64,000 nucleotides of DNA. Origin: an uncultured Peptococcaceae bacterium (lineage in GTDB: Bacteria; Bacillota; Dehalobacteriia; UBA4068; UBA4997). The translations under genes were made by a program, and so were the position numbers. The notes under the pieces were generated by a model. That model worked only from the letters and a program-made list of their open reading frames with translations, did no database searches and was not told where the DNA came from. The stretch is from assembly GCA_947625705.1 (NCBI GenBank), contig CANQPG010000006.1, positions 1 through 64,000 on the forward strand, given 5' to 3'. Positions 20,695 through 32,504 of the stretch are shown here, piece after piece (position 1 is the stretch's first letter; each line of letters starts with the position of its first letter).

Positions 20695-22155
20695 ATGCGG
20701 GAACAAACGGCAAAAGAGCTGCGGGAAAAGCTTGCGGCGGGCGAGGCGACTGCCTGCGGGCTGACGAAGCAATATCTGGCCAAGATTGCGGCCGGGGACG
20801 CGGCTTATCATGCTTTTAACACGGTGAACGAAGCGGCGGCGGCGCGCGCGGCGGCAGTGGACAAGCAGCTGGCGGCGGGGCTGGCTACCCCCTTGGCGGG
20901 TGTGCCGATTGCCATTAAGGATAACATCGCTACCGAGGATATGCCCACCACTTGCAGCTCCAAGATATTGGAAGGCTTCATGTCGCCTTATAACGCGACA
21001 GTGGTGGAGAAATTGACCGACGCGGGCGCCGTTATCCTGGGCAAGACCAACATGGACGAGTTTGCGATGGGCAGCACCACCGAAACATCTTACACCGGGG
21101 TGACGAAGAACCCCTGGAACACGGCCAAGGTGCCGGGCGGCAGCTCCGGCGGCTCGGCGGCGGCGGTGGCGGCGGGGCTGGCTCCCGTGGCGCTCGGCTC
21201 CGATACCGGCGGCTCCATTCGCCAGCCCTGCGCGTACTGCGGGCTGACGGGTATCAAGCCGACCTACGGTGCGGTTTCGCGCTATGGGCTTCTGGCCTAC
21301 GGTTCGTCGCTGGATCAGATTGGGCCGATTGCCCACACGGCGGCGGACTGCGCGGCGGTTTTGCAGGTCATCGCCGGCTATGACGAAAAGGACAGCACTT
21401 CCGCCAAGAATGTGAATTTTGACTTTAGTACCGCGCTGCATGATAATATTGCCGGGAAGAAGATCGGCCTGCCCAGGAATTATCTGGGCGAGGGTTTGAA
21501 CGCGGAGATCCGGGCGGGCATTCTCGCGGCGGCGGAGCAGTTTGCGGCGCTGGGCGCGGAAATTGAGGAATTTGACATGCCGATGATGGATTACGCCGTG
21601 CCGGCCTATTACATCATCGCGTCGGCGGAGGCGAGCTCCAACCTTTCGCGCTATGACGGCATTAAATACGGCTATCACCCGGAGAGCTTCAGCGATCTGG
21701 AGGACTTGTACCTCTCCGCCAGAAGCGAGGGCTTTGGCCCGGAGGTGAAGCGGCGCATTATGCTGGGCACGTTCGCGCTTTCCTCCGGTTATTACGACGC
21801 TTATTACCAGAAAGCGCTGAAGGTGCGGGCGCTGATCCGCCAGGCGTTTGACGCGGCGTTTGACAAATACGACGCAATCTTAAGCCCGGTGGCTCCGACT
21901 ACCGCGCCGAACCTGGGCGAAAGCCTCTCCGACCCGCTGGCGATGTATTTATCCGATATTTACACCGTGGCGATCAATCTGGTGGGTATCCCTGCCATAT
22001 CGCTGCCCTGCGGCTTTGACGCGGCTGGTATGCCGATCGGTATGCAGCTTTTGGGCGCGGTGTGGAGCGAGGAAAAGCTGGTCAATCTGGCGCACGCGTA
22101 TCAAATGCACACCGACTGGCACGAGCAAACCCCCACGCATAAGGAGGCGGAATAA
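20695..22155 (+). CDS. gatA: Glu-tRNA(Gln) amidotransferase subunit A
   Basis: Amidase signature GGSSGGSAAAVAAGLAPVALGSDTGGSIRQP. Confidence 0.97.
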   Translation: MREQTAKELREKLAAGEATACGLTKQYLAKIAAGDAAYHAFNTVNEAAAARAAAVDKQLAAGLATPLAGVPIAIKDNIATEDMPTTCSSKILEGFMSPYNATVVEKLTDAGAVILGKTNMDEFAMGSTTETSYTGVTKNPWNTAKVPGGSSGGSAAAVAAGLAPVALGSDTGGSIRQPCAYCGLTGIKPTYGAVSRYGLLAYGSSLDQIGPIAHTAADCAAVLQVIAGYDEKDSTSAKNVNFDFSTALHDNIAGKKIGLPRNYLGEGLNAEIRAGILAAAEQFAALGAEIEEFDMPMMDYAVPAYYIIASAEASSNLSRYDGIKYGYHPESFSDLEDLYLSARSEGFGPEVKRRIMLGTFALSSGYYDAYYQKALKVRALIRQAFDAAFDKYDAILSPVAPTTAPNLGESLSDPLAMYLSDIYTVAINLVGIPAISLPCGFDAAGMPIGMQLLGAVWSEEKLVNLAHAYQMHTDWHEQTPTHKEAE

Positions 22156-23603
22156 TGACTGGCTATAAAAATACCGGGTATGAGGTGGTCATCGGCCTGG
22201 AAGTTCATGTGGAGCTGAACACCGCCACCAAAATTTTCTGTAACTGCTCCACCGCATTCGGCGCCGAGCCGAACACTCACGTCTGCCCTGTGTGCAGCGG
22301 TATGCCGGGGGTGCTGCCGGTGATGAACCAAAAGGTGCTGGAAAAGGCCGTGGCGGCGGGGCTGGCCACCAACTGCACCATCACGCAAAAGTGTAAATTT
22401 GACCGCAAAAATTATTTTTACCCCGACCTGCCGAAAGCCTACCAGACGTCGCAGCTGTATCTCCCCATCTGCCGCAACGGCTACGTGGAGATCGAGGGCG
22501 ACGAGGGGCCGAAAAAGGTGCGTATCCACCAGATACACATGGAGGAGGACGCGGGCAAACTGAACCATGACGCTAAAAGCGGCAGCACGCTTATCGACTA
22601 TAACCGCTGCGGCGTGCCTCTGCTGGAGATCGTCAGCGAGCCGGATATGCGCTCCGCCGAGGAGGTGCAGGCCTATCTGGAGAAGCTGAAATCCACCATG
22701 GAATACCTGAACGTATCTGACTGCAAAATGCAGGAGGGCTCGATGCGGGCGGACGTGAACTTATCCGTGCGCCGGGTGGGGGATACGGAACTTGGCACCC
22801 GCACCGAAACCAAGAACATGAACTCATTCAAGGCCATCGCGCGCGCCATTGAATATGAAATTTTCCGCCAGATCGAGGTCATCGAGGACGGCGGCCATGT
22901 CAAGCAGGAGACCCGCCGCTGGGACGACGAAAAGGGTATCGGCTATGCCATGCGCTCTAAGGAGAACGCGCACGACTACCGTTACTTCCCGGAACCCGAC
23001 CTGGCGCCCATCAACATCAGCGACGCTTATCTGGCCGAGATCGCGGCGACGATCCCCGAGCTGCCCGACCAGAAGAAAGAGCGTTATATGCAGGACTTCA
23101 AGCTCTCCGCCTATGACGCGGCGCAGCTGACGCGCTCCCGCCGCCTGGCCGAGATCTTCGAGCAGACGGTGGCGTTATGCGACCAGCCCAAGGAGGCCGC
23201 GAACTTCCTGATCGGCGACTGCCTGCGGCTGCTGAACGCCGAGGGGCGCGAGGCGCAGAGCCTTGACTTTTCGCCGGAAAATCTGGCGGCGCTGCTGAAG
23301 CTGGTGGCCGCCGGCACCATCAACAAGACGACGGCCAAGGCGGTGTTTGAAAAAATCTACGCCGAAAACATCGACCCCGCGGCTTACGTGAAAGAAAACG
23401 GGCTGGAGATGATGAGCGACGACGGCGAGCTGGACAAGCTGATCGCCGAGGTTGTCGACGCCAACCCGAAATCCGTGGCCGATTATAAGGGCGGCAAAAA
23501 AGCGGCGGTGGGCTTCCTCGTCGGCCAGGTCATGAAAGCGACCAAAGGCAAGGCCGACGCGGGCAAGGTCAACGCCAAATTGCAGGAAATATTAAATAAA
23601 TAA
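22155..23603 (+). CDS. gatB: Asp/Glu-tRNA amidotransferase subunit B
   Basis: [48 protein letters not shown]. Confidence 0.97.
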   Translation: MTGYKNTGYEVVIGLEVHVELNTATKIFCNCSTAFGAEPNTHVCPVCSGMPGVLPVMNQKVLEKAVAAGLATNCTITQKCKFDRKNYFYPDLPKAYQTSQLYLPICRNGYVEIEGDEGPKKVRIHQIHMEEDAGKLNHDAKSGSTLIDYNRCGVPLLEIVSEPDMRSAEEVQAYLEKLKSTMEYLNVSDCKMQEGSMRADVNLSVRRVGDTELGTRTETKNMNSFKAIARAIEYEIFRQIEVIEDGGHVKQETRRWDDEKGIGYAMRSKENAHDYRYFPEPDLAPINISDAYLAEIAATIPELPDQKKERYMQDFKLSAYDAAQLTRSRRLAEIFEQTVALCDQPKEAANFLIGDCLRLLNAEGREAQSLDFSPENLAALLKLVAAGTINKTTAKAVFEKIYAENIDPAAYVKENGLEMMSDDGELDKLIAEVVDANPKSVADYKGGKKAAVGFLVGQVMKATKGKADAGKVNAKLQEILNK

Positions 23604-23620
23604 TTTTGGGGGAATGGGCA

Positions 23621-24328
23621 ATGGAAATTCTGGAGCAGCTTTACGAGGGCAAGGCCAAGAAAGTTTTTAAGACCTCCGACCCGGATCTTTACATGGTGCG
23701 CTATAAGGACGACGCGACCGCGTTCAACGGCGCCAAGAAAGGCACCATCAGCGAAAAGGGCATTGTGAACAACAAAATGTCGAACCGCTTAATGCAGCAG
23801 CTGGCCGAGGCGGGTATCCCCACGCATTTTGTGGAGCAGCTTTCCGATCGTGAGACGCTGGTGAAACGGGTCAAGATCGTGCCGCTGGAGGTCATCGTGC
23901 GCAACGTGGCGGCAGGCAGCTTTGCCCAGCGCTTCGGCGTGGCCGAGGGAACGCCGCTCAAGCAGCCCACGCTGGAGTTTTGCTATAAGAATGACGCGCT
24001 GAACGACCCGATGATCAACAGTTATCAGATCATGGCGCTGGAGCTGGCGACGGAGCAGGAGCTGACGGAAATTGCCAAGATCGCCTTTGCCGTGAACGCC
24101 GAGCTGCAAAAGATTTTCGCGGCGGTGAATATCCGCCTGATCGACTTCAAAATTGAGTGCGGGCGGCTGGACGACGGTTCCATTATTCTGGCCGACGAAA
24201 TTTCGCCCGATACCTGCCGCCTGTGGGACGCCACCACCAACGACAAGCTGGATAAAGACCGTTTCCGCCGCGACCTCGGCGGGGAAGTGGAGGCGTACCA
24301 GGAAGTGGCGCGCCGTTTGAAGCTATAA
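23621..24328 (+). CDS. purC: Phosphoribosylaminoimidazole-succinocarboxamide synthase
   Basis: [37 protein letters not shown]...; start ATG 23621 after gggggaatgggca. Confidence 0.96.
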   Translation: MEILEQLYEGKAKKVFKTSDPDLYMVRYKDDATAFNGAKKGTISEKGIVNNKMSNRLMQQLAEAGIPTHFVEQLSDRETLVKRVKIVPLEVIVRNVAAGSFAQRFGVAEGTPLKQPTLEFCYKNDALNDPMINSYQIMALELATEQELTEIAKIAFAVNAELQKIFAAVNIRLIDFKIECGRLDDGSIILADEISPDTCRLWDATTNDKLDKDRFRRDLGGEVEAYQEVARRLKL

Positions 24329-24507
24329 AAGTCCAATAGCGGCACATCTGCTGTGTCGTCAGTCTTCTCGCTTGTCGGCGTACGTAAAGTACGCCTCTGG
24401 CGACTCGTCGGCTGACTCCTTGCATCTGCACCACTCTTGAACTTTTATAATTCTTCTATTGACACGTTTTACAAAAATATACTTTTTAATAATAAGGAAG
24501 AAAAACC

Positions 24508-25941
24508 ATGAGTACCGATAACTACACCAGCCCGCTTTCCACCCGCTACGCCAGCCGCGAAATGCAGTTCATCTTCTCGGCGGACAATAAATTCCGCACC
24601 TGGCGCAAGCTTTGGATCGCGCTGGCCGAGACGGAGCGCGAGCTGGGCTTGCCGATAACCGAGGCGCAGATAGAAGAGCTGAAAGCCCACGCCGAGGATA
24701 TCGATTACGACGCGGCGGCGGCCTATGAAAAGCAGCTGCGGCACGACGTGATGGCGCACGTTCACACCTACGGCGACTGCTGCCCCAATGCCAAGGGCAT
24801 TATCCACCTGGGGGCGACCAGCTGCTATGTCGGCGACAACACCGACGTCATCATCATGCGCGACGCGCTTTCGCTGATCCGCCGGAAGCTGGTCAACGTG
24901 ATCGCCAAATTGAGCGATTTTGCCGCCGCGTATAAGGATATGCCAACGCTGGGGTTCACGCATTTTCAGCCGGCACAGCCCACCACCGTGGGCAAGCGCG
25001 CCACCCTGTGGACGCAGGATTTGCTGCTGGATCTGGCCGAGGTGGAATACCGCCTGGGCAGCCTGAAGCTGCTGGGTTCCAAGGGGACGACGGGGACACA
25101 GGCGAGCTTTTTGGAGCTTTTTGAGGGCGACCACGCCAAGGTCAAGGCGGCGGAGGCTAAGATCGCGGCCAAAATGGGCTTTGACGAGTGCTTTGCCGTT
25201 TCCGGTCAGACGTATACCCGGAAGCTGGACGCGCTGGTGCTGAACACGCTTTCCGGTATCGCCCAGAGCGCCCACAAATTCTCCAACGACATTCGCCTTT
25301 TGCAGCACCTTAAGGAGATCGAGGAGCCGTTTGAGAAAAACCAGATCGGTTCTTCCGCGATGGCGTATAAGCGCAACCCCATGCGCTCGGAGCGTATGGC
25401 GGCGCTTTCCCGCTATGTTTTGATCGACGCGCTGAACCCGGCGGTGACGGCGGCCGGACAGTGGTTTGAACGCACGCTGGACGATTCGGCCAACAAGCGC
25501 ATTGCCGTACCGGAGGCGTTCCTGGCGGTGGACGCGATTTTGGAGCTTTATCTGAACGTGGCCGACGGGCTGGTGGTCTACCCCAAGGTGATCGAAAAGC
25601 ACCTGATGGCTGAGCTGCCGTTCATGGCGACGGAGAACATACTGATGGACGCCGTAAAAGCCGGCGGCGACCGGCAGGAGCTGCACGAGAAAATCCGCCA
25701 GTATTCCATGCAGGCGGCGGATCGCGTGAAGCGCGAGGGCGGCGAAAACAACCTGCTGGAGCTGATCGCGGCCGATCCCGCCTTTAAAACGAACCAAGAC
25801 GCGCTGCAAACGCTCTTAAAGCCGGAGAATTATGTTGGCCGCGCACCGCAGCAGGTGGAGGAATTTCTGGCGGCAGAGGTCAAGCCGGTGCTGCAAAAAT
25901 ACGCGGCTGATCTGGGGCGCACGGCGGAGATTTTTGTCTGA
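24508..25941 (+). CDS. purB: Adenylosuccinate lyase
   Basis: Signature [16 protein letters not shown]; full length. Confidence 0.96.
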   Translation: MSTDNYTSPLSTRYASREMQFIFSADNKFRTWRKLWIALAETERELGLPITEAQIEELKAHAEDIDYDAAAAYEKQLRHDVMAHVHTYGDCCPNAKGIIHLGATSCYVGDNTDVIIMRDALSLIRRKLVNVIAKLSDFAAAYKDMPTLGFTHFQPAQPTTVGKRATLWTQDLLLDLAEVEYRLGSLKLLGSKGTTGTQASFLELFEGDHAKVKAAEAKIAAKMGFDECFAVSGQTYTRKLDALVLNTLSGIAQSAHKFSNDIRLLQHLKEIEEPFEKNQIGSSAMAYKRNPMRSERMAALSRYVLIDALNPAVTAAGQWFERTLDDSANKRIAVPEAFLAVDAILELYLNVADGLVVYPKVIEKHLMAELPFMATENILMDAVKAGGDRQELHEKIRQYSMQAADRVKREGGENNLLELIAADPAFKTNQDALQTLLKPENYVGRAPQQVEEFLAAEVKPVLQKYAADLGRTAEIFV

Positions 25942-26072
25942 TTTAATATGAAAGCAAATTTTACCCGCAGGCTTGGCAGGAAAATGCCCCACCCGTGGGG
26001 AATATAAATAATTCGGCGCTTTGCGGCGCGATTTTCAGCCGATCAGCGGCGACAGGAGGAAATTTTTAAGCT

Positions 26073-27374
26073 ATGGAAGTAAATGCGAAAGTATTGTCCC
26101 GTGAGGGCAACGAGGTAACTCTGGAAATGACGGCGGCGGCGGCTGATTTGGAGCGCGCGCTGGCCATTGCGATGAAACGTATCTCCAAGGAAGTCAATAT
26201 TCCCGGCTTCCGTGCCGGCAAGGTTCCGGCCAAAATTATCGAAAACTACGTGGGCGAGGAAGCGCTGTTACAGGAAGCCCTGGAAGAAATGATCCAGGAC
26301 GTCTACTCCGCGGCGCTGGATCAGACCGAAATTTTCCCGGTCGACCAGCCCCACATCGACGTGCAGAACCTGAAGCGCGGCGAGGAAGTGAAGCTCTCCG
26401 CCAAGGTGACGGTGAAGCCCGAAGTGAAGCTCGGCCAGTACAAGGGCATTGAAGTGACCAAAGAGGTCTATGTTCCCACCGAGGAGGATATCGACGCCGA
26501 GGTGAAGCGTATGCAGGAGCGCATTGCCCGCACCATCGACCTGCCGGAGGGCTCGGCGATCGAGGACGGCGACACCGCCGTGATTGATTTTGAGGGCTTT
26601 GTGGACGGCGTGGCCTTTGAGGGCGGCAAGGGCGAAAAATATCCCCTGACCGTGGGCAGCCACACTTTTATCCCCGGCTTTGAGGAGCAGCTGGTTGGCG
26701 TAAAATCCGGTGAGGAGACGGAAGTTAAGGTGAAATTCCCCGAGGAATATCACAGCGAGGACTTGGCCGGCAAAGACGCGACGTTCAAGGTCAAGGTGCA
26801 TGAGGTGCACCGCCGCGATCTGCCGCCGGTGGACGACGATTTTGTGAAAGATATGCGCGAGGACTGCGACACCGTGGCCGAGCTGCGCGAGAAGCTGCGC
26901 GAGGAGCTGAACGAAAAGGCCGAGCAGATGGCAACCGACGTGGCGCAGAACAAGGTGTTGGAGCAGGTCGTGGCCAACGCCGAGATGGAAGTTCCCGCTA
27001 TTATGATCGACAACAAGCTGGATCAAATGCTGGCCGATTTTGAAAGCCAGCTGCAGTATCAGGGCTTGACGCTGGAGCGCTTCTTCCAGCTGACCAACAG
27101 CACCCGCGCCGACTGGAAAGCCAAGCAGCAGGATCGGGCGGAAACCGCCGTGAAGCAGGACTTGGTGCTGGAGGCCATTGTTAAAGCGGAGAATATCCAG
27201 GCCGAGGAAGCCGACCTCGACAAGCAGATGCAGGAAATTGCCGATACCTACGGCAAGACATTGCAGGAGATCAAAAACACGTTCTCCAGCAACGACCAGC
27301 TGCGTTTCTTTGAATATAACGTGAAGATGCTGAAAGCCATCGAGCTTATCAACACCAACGCGGTCATTAAATAA
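26073..27374 (+). CDS. tig: Trigger factor
   Basis: NIPGFRAGKVPAKIIENYVGEEALLQEAL; PPIase core GDTAVIDFEGFVDGVAFEGGKGEKYPLTVGSHTFIPGFEEQLVG. Confidence 0.96.
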   Translation: MEVNAKVLSREGNEVTLEMTAAAADLERALAIAMKRISKEVNIPGFRAGKVPAKIIENYVGEEALLQEALEEMIQDVYSAALDQTEIFPVDQPHIDVQNLKRGEEVKLSAKVTVKPEVKLGQYKGIEVTKEVYVPTEEDIDAEVKRMQERIARTIDLPEGSAIEDGDTAVIDFEGFVDGVAFEGGKGEKYPLTVGSHTFIPGFEEQLVGVKSGEETEVKVKFPEEYHSEDLAGKDATFKVKVHEVHRRDLPPVDDDFVKDMREDCDTVAELREKLREELNEKAEQMATDVAQNKVLEQVVANAEMEVPAIMIDNKLDQMLADFESQLQYQGLTLERFFQLTNSTRADWKAKQQDRAETAVKQDLVLEAIVKAENIQAEEADLDKQMQEIADTYGKTLQEIKNTFSSNDQLRFFEYNVKMLKAIELINTNAVIK

Positions 27375-27477
27375 ACGGGCGGATACTTAACAACTTAAGG
27401 AATTTTTTAGTGTGCGTATAAACCGTTGGTCTATACGCATACTATTTCTAAGACTTTTTGGGCGGAGGGTAATATTG

Positions 27478-28062
27478 ATGAATATGTTGATCCCGATGGT
27501 AGTGGAGCAGACCAGCCGCGGCGAGCGCTCCTATGACATTTATTCCCGGCTGCTGAAAGACCGCGTGATCTTCCTGGGCAGCGAAATCAATGACGACGTG
27601 GCCAACCTGATCATTGCCCAAATGCTGTTTTTGGAGTCGGAGGACTCCGAAAAGGATATCCATTTGTACATCAACAGCCCCGGCGGCTCGATCACCGCGG
27701 GTATGGCTATTTTTGACACCATGCAGTATATCCGGCCGGACGTCAGCACCATTTGTATCGGCATGGCTGCCTCGATGGGGGCTTTTCTGCTGACGGCGGG
27801 GGCGATCGGCAAGCGTTATGCCCTGCCGAACAGTGAAATTATGATCCACCAGCCGCTGGGCGGCACGCAAGGCCAGGCGACCGATATCGAAATACATGCC
27901 AAGCGCATTGTTCAGATGAAAGAAAAGCTGAACCGCATTATGGCGGAGCGCTCCGGCCAGACGTATAAGAAGATCGCCGCCGACACCGAGCGCGATTTCT
28001 TCATGAGCGCCGAAGCCGCTAAAAAATACGGCCTGATCGACGAGGTTATTGACAAACACTGA
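27478..28062 (+). CDS. clpP: ATP-dependent Clp protease proteolytic subunit
   Basis: [34 protein letters not shown]; catalytic [11 protein letters not shown] and MIHQPLGG. Confidence 0.97.
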   Translation: MNMLIPMVVEQTSRGERSYDIYSRLLKDRVIFLGSEINDDVANLIIAQMLFLESEDSEKDIHLYINSPGGSITAGMAIFDTMQYIRPDVSTICIGMAASMGAFLLTAGAIGKRYALPNSEIMIHQPLGGTQGQATDIEIHAKRIVQMKEKLNRIMAERSGQTYKKIAADTERDFFMSAEAAKKYGLIDEVIDKH

Positions 28063-28108
28063 ACCGTTCACGGGCAGTGATAGTGTGATAAAAAGGAGTG
28101 GATATTTG

Positions 28109-29377
28109 ATGGCGAAAGAGCCGGACAATAAGGAGATCAGGCATTGCTCGTTCTGCGGCAAAACGCAGAACCAGGTGCGCAAGCTGATTGCCGGGCCGGG
28201 CGTCTGCATTTGCGACGAGTGCATTGAGCTTTGCGCCGAGATCATCGACGAGGATATTTACCGCGCCGAGGCCGCCGCCGGCGAGGATTTGCTGGGCGAG
28301 ATCCCGAAGCCGCAGGAGATAAAAGCCGTGCTGGACGATTACGTTATCGGCCAGGAAAAGGCCAAGCGCGTGCTCTCGGTGGCCGTTTATAACCACTATA
28401 AGCGCATTAAAAGCGAGGGCTCGACCGACGGGGTGGAGCTGCAAAAGAGCAATATCCTGATGTTGGGGCCGACCGGGAGCGGCAAAACGCTGCTGGCGGA
28501 GACGCTGGCGAAGATTTTGAATGTGCCGTTTGCCGTGGCCGACGCCACCTCGCTCACCGAGGCTGGTTATGTGGGCGAGGACGTGGAAAATATCCTGCTG
28601 AAGCTGATCCAGGCGGCGGATTATGACATTGAGCGCGCCCAGCACGGCATTGTCTACATCGACGAAATTGATAAGATCGCCCGCAAAAGCGAGAACCCCT
28701 CGATCACACGGGACGTTTCCGGCGAGGGCGTGCAGCAGACGCTGCTGAAAATTCTGGAGGGCACGGTGGCTTCCGTCCCGCCGCAGGGCGGCCGCAAGCA
28801 CCCCCATCAGGAGCTTTTGCAGATCGACACCACCAACATCCTGTTCATCTGCGGCGGGGCGTTCTGCGGTATCGAAAACATCATCAAGCAGCGGGTGAAC
28901 ACCAAAACGCTGGGCTTCGGCTCGGAAATTGCCGCCACCCGCGCCGAGGAAGATGCGATACTGGCCAAGGCCATGCCGGAGGATCTGCTGAAATTCGGCC
29001 TGATCCCGGAGTTTGTCGGGCGGCTGCCCATCATGGTGACGCTCTCCTCGCTGGATAAGGACGCGCTGATCCGCGTGATGACCGAGCCGAAAAACGCGCT
29101 GGTCAAGCAATACCAGAAGCTGTTTGAGCTGGACGGCGTGGAGCTGCGCTTCAACGACGACGTGATCGCGGCGGCGGCGGACGAGGCGCTGACCCGCAAA
29201 ACCGGCGCGCGCGGTCTCCGCTCCATCTTTGAGGAGATGATGATGGATACCATGTTCGACCTCCCCAGCCGCGACGACGTGAGCGAATGTGTCATCACGC
29301 TGGACACTTTGCAGAAGCGCCAGCCGCCGCTCCTCATCACCAAGGCCAAGGCGGATAACCACAAAACAACTGCTTAA
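28109..29377 (+). CDS. clpX: ATP-dependent Clp protease ATP-binding subunit ClpX
   Basis: N-term zinc finger [45 protein letters not shown]. Confidence 0.97.
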   Translation: MAKEPDNKEIRHCSFCGKTQNQVRKLIAGPGVCICDECIELCAEIIDEDIYRAEAAAGEDLLGEIPKPQEIKAVLDDYVIGQEKAKRVLSVAVYNHYKRIKSEGSTDGVELQKSNILMLGPTGSGKTLLAETLAKILNVPFAVADATSLTEAGYVGEDVENILLKLIQAADYDIERAQHGIVYIDEIDKIARKSENPSITRDVSGEGVQQTLLKILEGTVASVPPQGGRKHPHQELLQIDTTNILFICGGAFCGIENIIKQRVNTKTLGFGSEIAATRAEEDAILAKAMPEDLLKFGLIPEFVGRLPIMVTLSSLDKDALIRVMTEPKNALVKQYQKLFELDGVELRFNDDVIAAAADEALTRKTGARGLRSIFEEMMMDTMFDLPSRDDVSECVITLDTLQKRQPPLLITKAKADNHKTTA

Positions 29378-29383
29378 GCGTTT

Positions 29384-29412
29384 TTACCCCCGGCGGCAAC
29401 CCGGGGGTTTAT
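29384..29412 (+). terminator. clpX terminator
   Basis: acccccggcggcaacccgggggtttatttt. Confidence 0.75.
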
Positions 29413-29481
29413 TTTGCCCGCCGTTTATGCTATAATTAAATATTAACAACGCCAAAACAGTAACCATACGGAGGTATATTT

Positions 29482-31869
29482 ATGCCAAACGATAACGATA
29501 AACAGGGCTGGCGGCACGATTTCCCCGCCTTTGCGGAGAATTTGTCGGCCAGCGGGGCGCAGCTGCCGCCGGGCTGCGTGGAAATGCCGATGATACCGCT
29601 GCGCGGTATGCTGGTGTTCCCCCATTCGCTGGTGCATCTGGACGTGGGGCGCGAGCGCAGTATCCAGGCGCTGGACGAAGCCATGCTGACCGGGCGCGAG
29701 CTGTTTTTTGCCATGCAGAAAGACGTGCAGGTGGAGGATCCCGGCCCGGAGGACGTCTATGACGTGGGGACGGTGGCCGAGGTGAAGCAGGTGCTGAAGC
29801 TGCCGGGCGGCACGGTGCGCCTGCTGGTGGCGGGGCTGCACCGCGCCAAACTGCAATATTACAGCCAGCTGGCGCCATACGCCGTGGCGGTGGTGGAGGA
29901 AAAGCCGGACAGCCGCGCGAACGACGCGCTCTCAGAGGCATTGAAGCGCCGTTTGCAGGAGGCGTTTGCCAATTTTGCCGCGCTGAACAAGAAATATCCG
30001 CCCGAGGCGGCGGCGCGGGTGAATGCGATCGAAAACGCGGGCGAGGCGGCGGACACCGTGGCCGGCAACCTGTTTTTGCAGCTGGCCGAGCGGCAGAAAG
30101 TGCTGGAAGCGTTTGATCTGCAGCAGCGCATTGAACTGCTGCTGGAGATTATCGTCAAGGAGACGGAGATCCTTGAGCTGGAGCGCAGGATCGGCAACCG
30201 CGTCCACAGCCAGATCGACCGCAACCAGAAAGAATATTACCTGCGCGAGCAGCTGCGTGCCATCAACCGCGAGCTGGGCGAGGCGGAGGACAGAAGCGGC
30301 GAGATCGAGGAGTACCGCGACCGCATGGCCAAGCTCGATCTGCCGGATTTTGTCATCGAGCGGCTGGAAAAGGAATTCACCCGCTTAAAGCACATGCCCC
30401 CCTTAACGGCGGAGGCCAGCGTGCTGGAAAATTATATCGACTGGGTGCTGGATATCCCGTGGCGCAACTGCACCGAGGATAACCATGACCTGGCGGCGGC
30501 TGAGCAGATACTGAACGACGACCACTATGGACTGCAAAAGGTCAAGGAGCGTATTTTGGAGTATCTGGCGGTGCGGCAGCATTCCGGGAACCTCAAGGGG
30601 CCGATTTTGTGCCTGGTGGGGCCGCCCGGCGTCGGCAAAACGTCGCTGGCGGTGTCGATCGCGCGGGCACTGGGGCGCAAATACGTGCGGGTGTCGCTGG
30701 GCGGCATGCATGACGAGGCGGAAATTCGCGGCCACCGGCGGACGTATATCGGCTCGCAGCCGGGGCGCATTATGCAGTATATCAAAAATTCCGGCGTCGC
30801 CAATCCGTTGTTCCTGCTGGACGAGATCGACAAAATGGCCAGCGATTTCCGCGGCGACCCGGCCAGCGCCATGCTGGAGGTGCTTGACCCGGCGCAGAAT
30901 TTTGCGTTCAGCGACCATTATCTGGAGCTGCCCTATGACCTCTCGCGCGTGCTGTTCATCACCACCGCCAACGTGGAGCAGGATATCCCCGAGCCGCTTT
31001 GGGATCGCATGGAGATCGTGCATTTAGACAGCTACACCGAGGACGAAAAATACCAGATCGCGGTGCGGCATTTGCTGCCCCGCCAGCGGCAGGAGCACGG
31101 GCTGACGTCACGGCAAATTTCGGTTTCGTCCGGGGCGCTGCTGGAAATTATCCGCAGCTATACCCGCGAGGCCGGTGTGCGCAGTCTGGAACGCCAGCTG
31201 GCCAAGCTTTGCCGCAAGGCCGTCAAGGGTATCGTCAGCGGCGATTGGGAAAAATTGAGCGTCAGCCGCCGCAACCTGAAAGATCTGCTGGGCGAGCCGG
31301 ATTATCACTACGATCTGGTGGATAAAAAAGACCGCGTCGGCGTGGTGAACGGCCTGGCGTGGACGGCGGCGGGCGGCGACACGCTGACGGTGGAGGCGCA
31401 GTTACTTCCCGGCAAGGGCAGCCTGACGCTGACCGGACAATTAGGCGACGTGATGAAAGAAAGCGCCCAGACGGGCTGGACGTATCTGCGCTCCATCGGC
31501 GATAAATTCGGCGTTCCGGAGGACGTGAGCAAGCTGGATATCCACATTCACGTACCGGAGGGCGCGATCCCGAAAGACGGCCCCTCCGCCGGGATCACGA
31601 TGGCGACGGCACTGGCCTCGGCGTTTTCCGGGCGGCCGGTACGCCATGACGTGGCGATGACCGGCGAGATCACGCTGACCGGGCGGGTTCTGCCGATCGG
31701 TGGGCTGAAAGAAAAGACCATCGCCGCGCACCGGGCGGGCGTCAAAACCGTCATCATACCGAAAGAGAACAAGCGGGATCTCCCGGAGCTGCCGCAGGTG
31801 GTGCGCGATAACCTGCGCTTTGTGACGGCGGAAACATTGCAGGACGTTTTGAATGAGGCGCTGGTGTAA
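29482..31869 (+). CDS. lon: Lon endopeptidase La
   Basis: GPPGVGKTSLAVSIARALGRKYVRVSLGG; catalytic PKDGPSAGITMATALASA. Confidence 0.97.
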   Translation: MPNDNDKQGWRHDFPAFAENLSASGAQLPPGCVEMPMIPLRGMLVFPHSLVHLDVGRERSIQALDEAMLTGRELFFAMQKDVQVEDPGPEDVYDVGTVAEVKQVLKLPGGTVRLLVAGLHRAKLQYYSQLAPYAVAVVEEKPDSRANDALSEALKRRLQEAFANFAALNKKYPPEAAARVNAIENAGEAADTVAGNLFLQLAERQKVLEAFDLQQRIELLLEIIVKETEILELERRIGNRVHSQIDRNQKEYYLREQLRAINRELGEAEDRSGEIEEYRDRMAKLDLPDFVIERLEKEFTRLKHMPPLTAEASVLENYIDWVLDIPWRNCTEDNHDLAAAEQILNDDHYGLQKVKERILEYLAVRQHSGNLKGPILCLVGPPGVGKTSLAVSIARALGRKYVRVSLGGMHDEAEIRGHRRTYIGSQPGRIMQYIKNSGVANPLFLLDEIDKMASDFRGDPASAMLEVLDPAQNFAFSDHYLELPYDLSRVLFITTANVEQDIPEPLWDRMEIVHLDSYTEDEKYQIAVRHLLPRQRQEHGLTSRQISVSSGALLEIIRSYTREAGVRSLERQLAKLCRKAVKGIVSGDWEKLSVSRRNLKDLLGEPDYHYDLVDKKDRVGVVNGLAWTAAGGDTLTVEAQLLPGKGSLTLTGQLGDVMKESAQTGWTYLRSIGDKFGVPEDVSKLDIHIHVPEGAIPKDGPSAGITMATALASAFSGRPVRHDVAMTGEITLTGRVLPIGGLKEKTIAAHRAGVKTVIIPKENKRDLPELPQVVRDNLRFVTAETLQDVLNEALV

Positions 31870-31892
31870 GCGCTTAGACGGGAGTTTATATT

Positions 31893-32504
31893 ATGCAGAT
31901 CAAGCGGGCAAACTATCTTCTGACGGCGGTGAAAGCCGCGCAGTATCCGGAGCAGCAGCTGCCGGCGGTGACGTTCTGCGGGCGCTCCAACGTGGGCAAA
32001 AGCAGCCTGATCAACGCGCTCTTAAACCGCCGCAATCTGGCGCGCACCAGCGCCCAGCCGGGCAAGACCCGCACCATTAATTTTTACGATATCGACGGGG
32101 CGTGGTATCTCGTCGACCTGCCGGGCTACGGCTATGCCAAGGTGGCAAAAGCCGAGCGCGAAAACTGGCGGGTGATGATCGACGAGTTTCTGGAAAAATA
32201 CCGGGGGGCAAAGCTGTTTGTGCAGCTGGTGGATATCCGCCACGAGCCGAGCGCCCTGGACTGCCAGATGTGGGAATGGCTGGTGGCGGCGGGGGCGCCG
32301 GCGCTGATCGTGGCCACCAAGGCGGATAAAATCAGCCGGGGCGCGCGGGCGAAGCAGCTTGCTCTGATCGGGCGGACGCTCAACGTGAACGCGGCGGATA
32401 TTATCCCGTTTTCCGCCGTGACGCGCGACGGGCGGGATATGCTGCTGGACGAGATCGAGGGCTATTTGCAGGCGGTGAGCGAGGGGGCGCTGAACGAAGC
32501 ATGA
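31893..32504 (+). CDS. ysxC: Ribosome biogenesis GTPase YsxC/EngB
   Basis: TFCGRSNVGKSSLINALLNRRNLARTSAQPGKTRTINFY. Confidence 0.96.
   Translation: MQIKRANYLLTAVKAAQYPEQQLPAVTFCGRSNVGKSSLINALLNRRNLARTSAQPGKTRTINFYDIDGAWYLVDLPGYGYAKVAKAERENWRVMIDEFLEKYRGAKLFVQLVDIRHEPSALDCQMWEWLVAAGAPALIVATKADKISRGARAKQLALIGRTLNVNAADIIPFSAVTRDGRDMLLDEIEGYLQAVSEGALNEA

Noticed and set aside
20227-21678. 483-aa antisense ORF opposite gatC/gatA and similar long antisense ORFs opposite purB, clpX, guaB and dnaE
   Set aside because: Antisense to clear housekeeping genes in GC-rich codon usage; no recognisable protein family.
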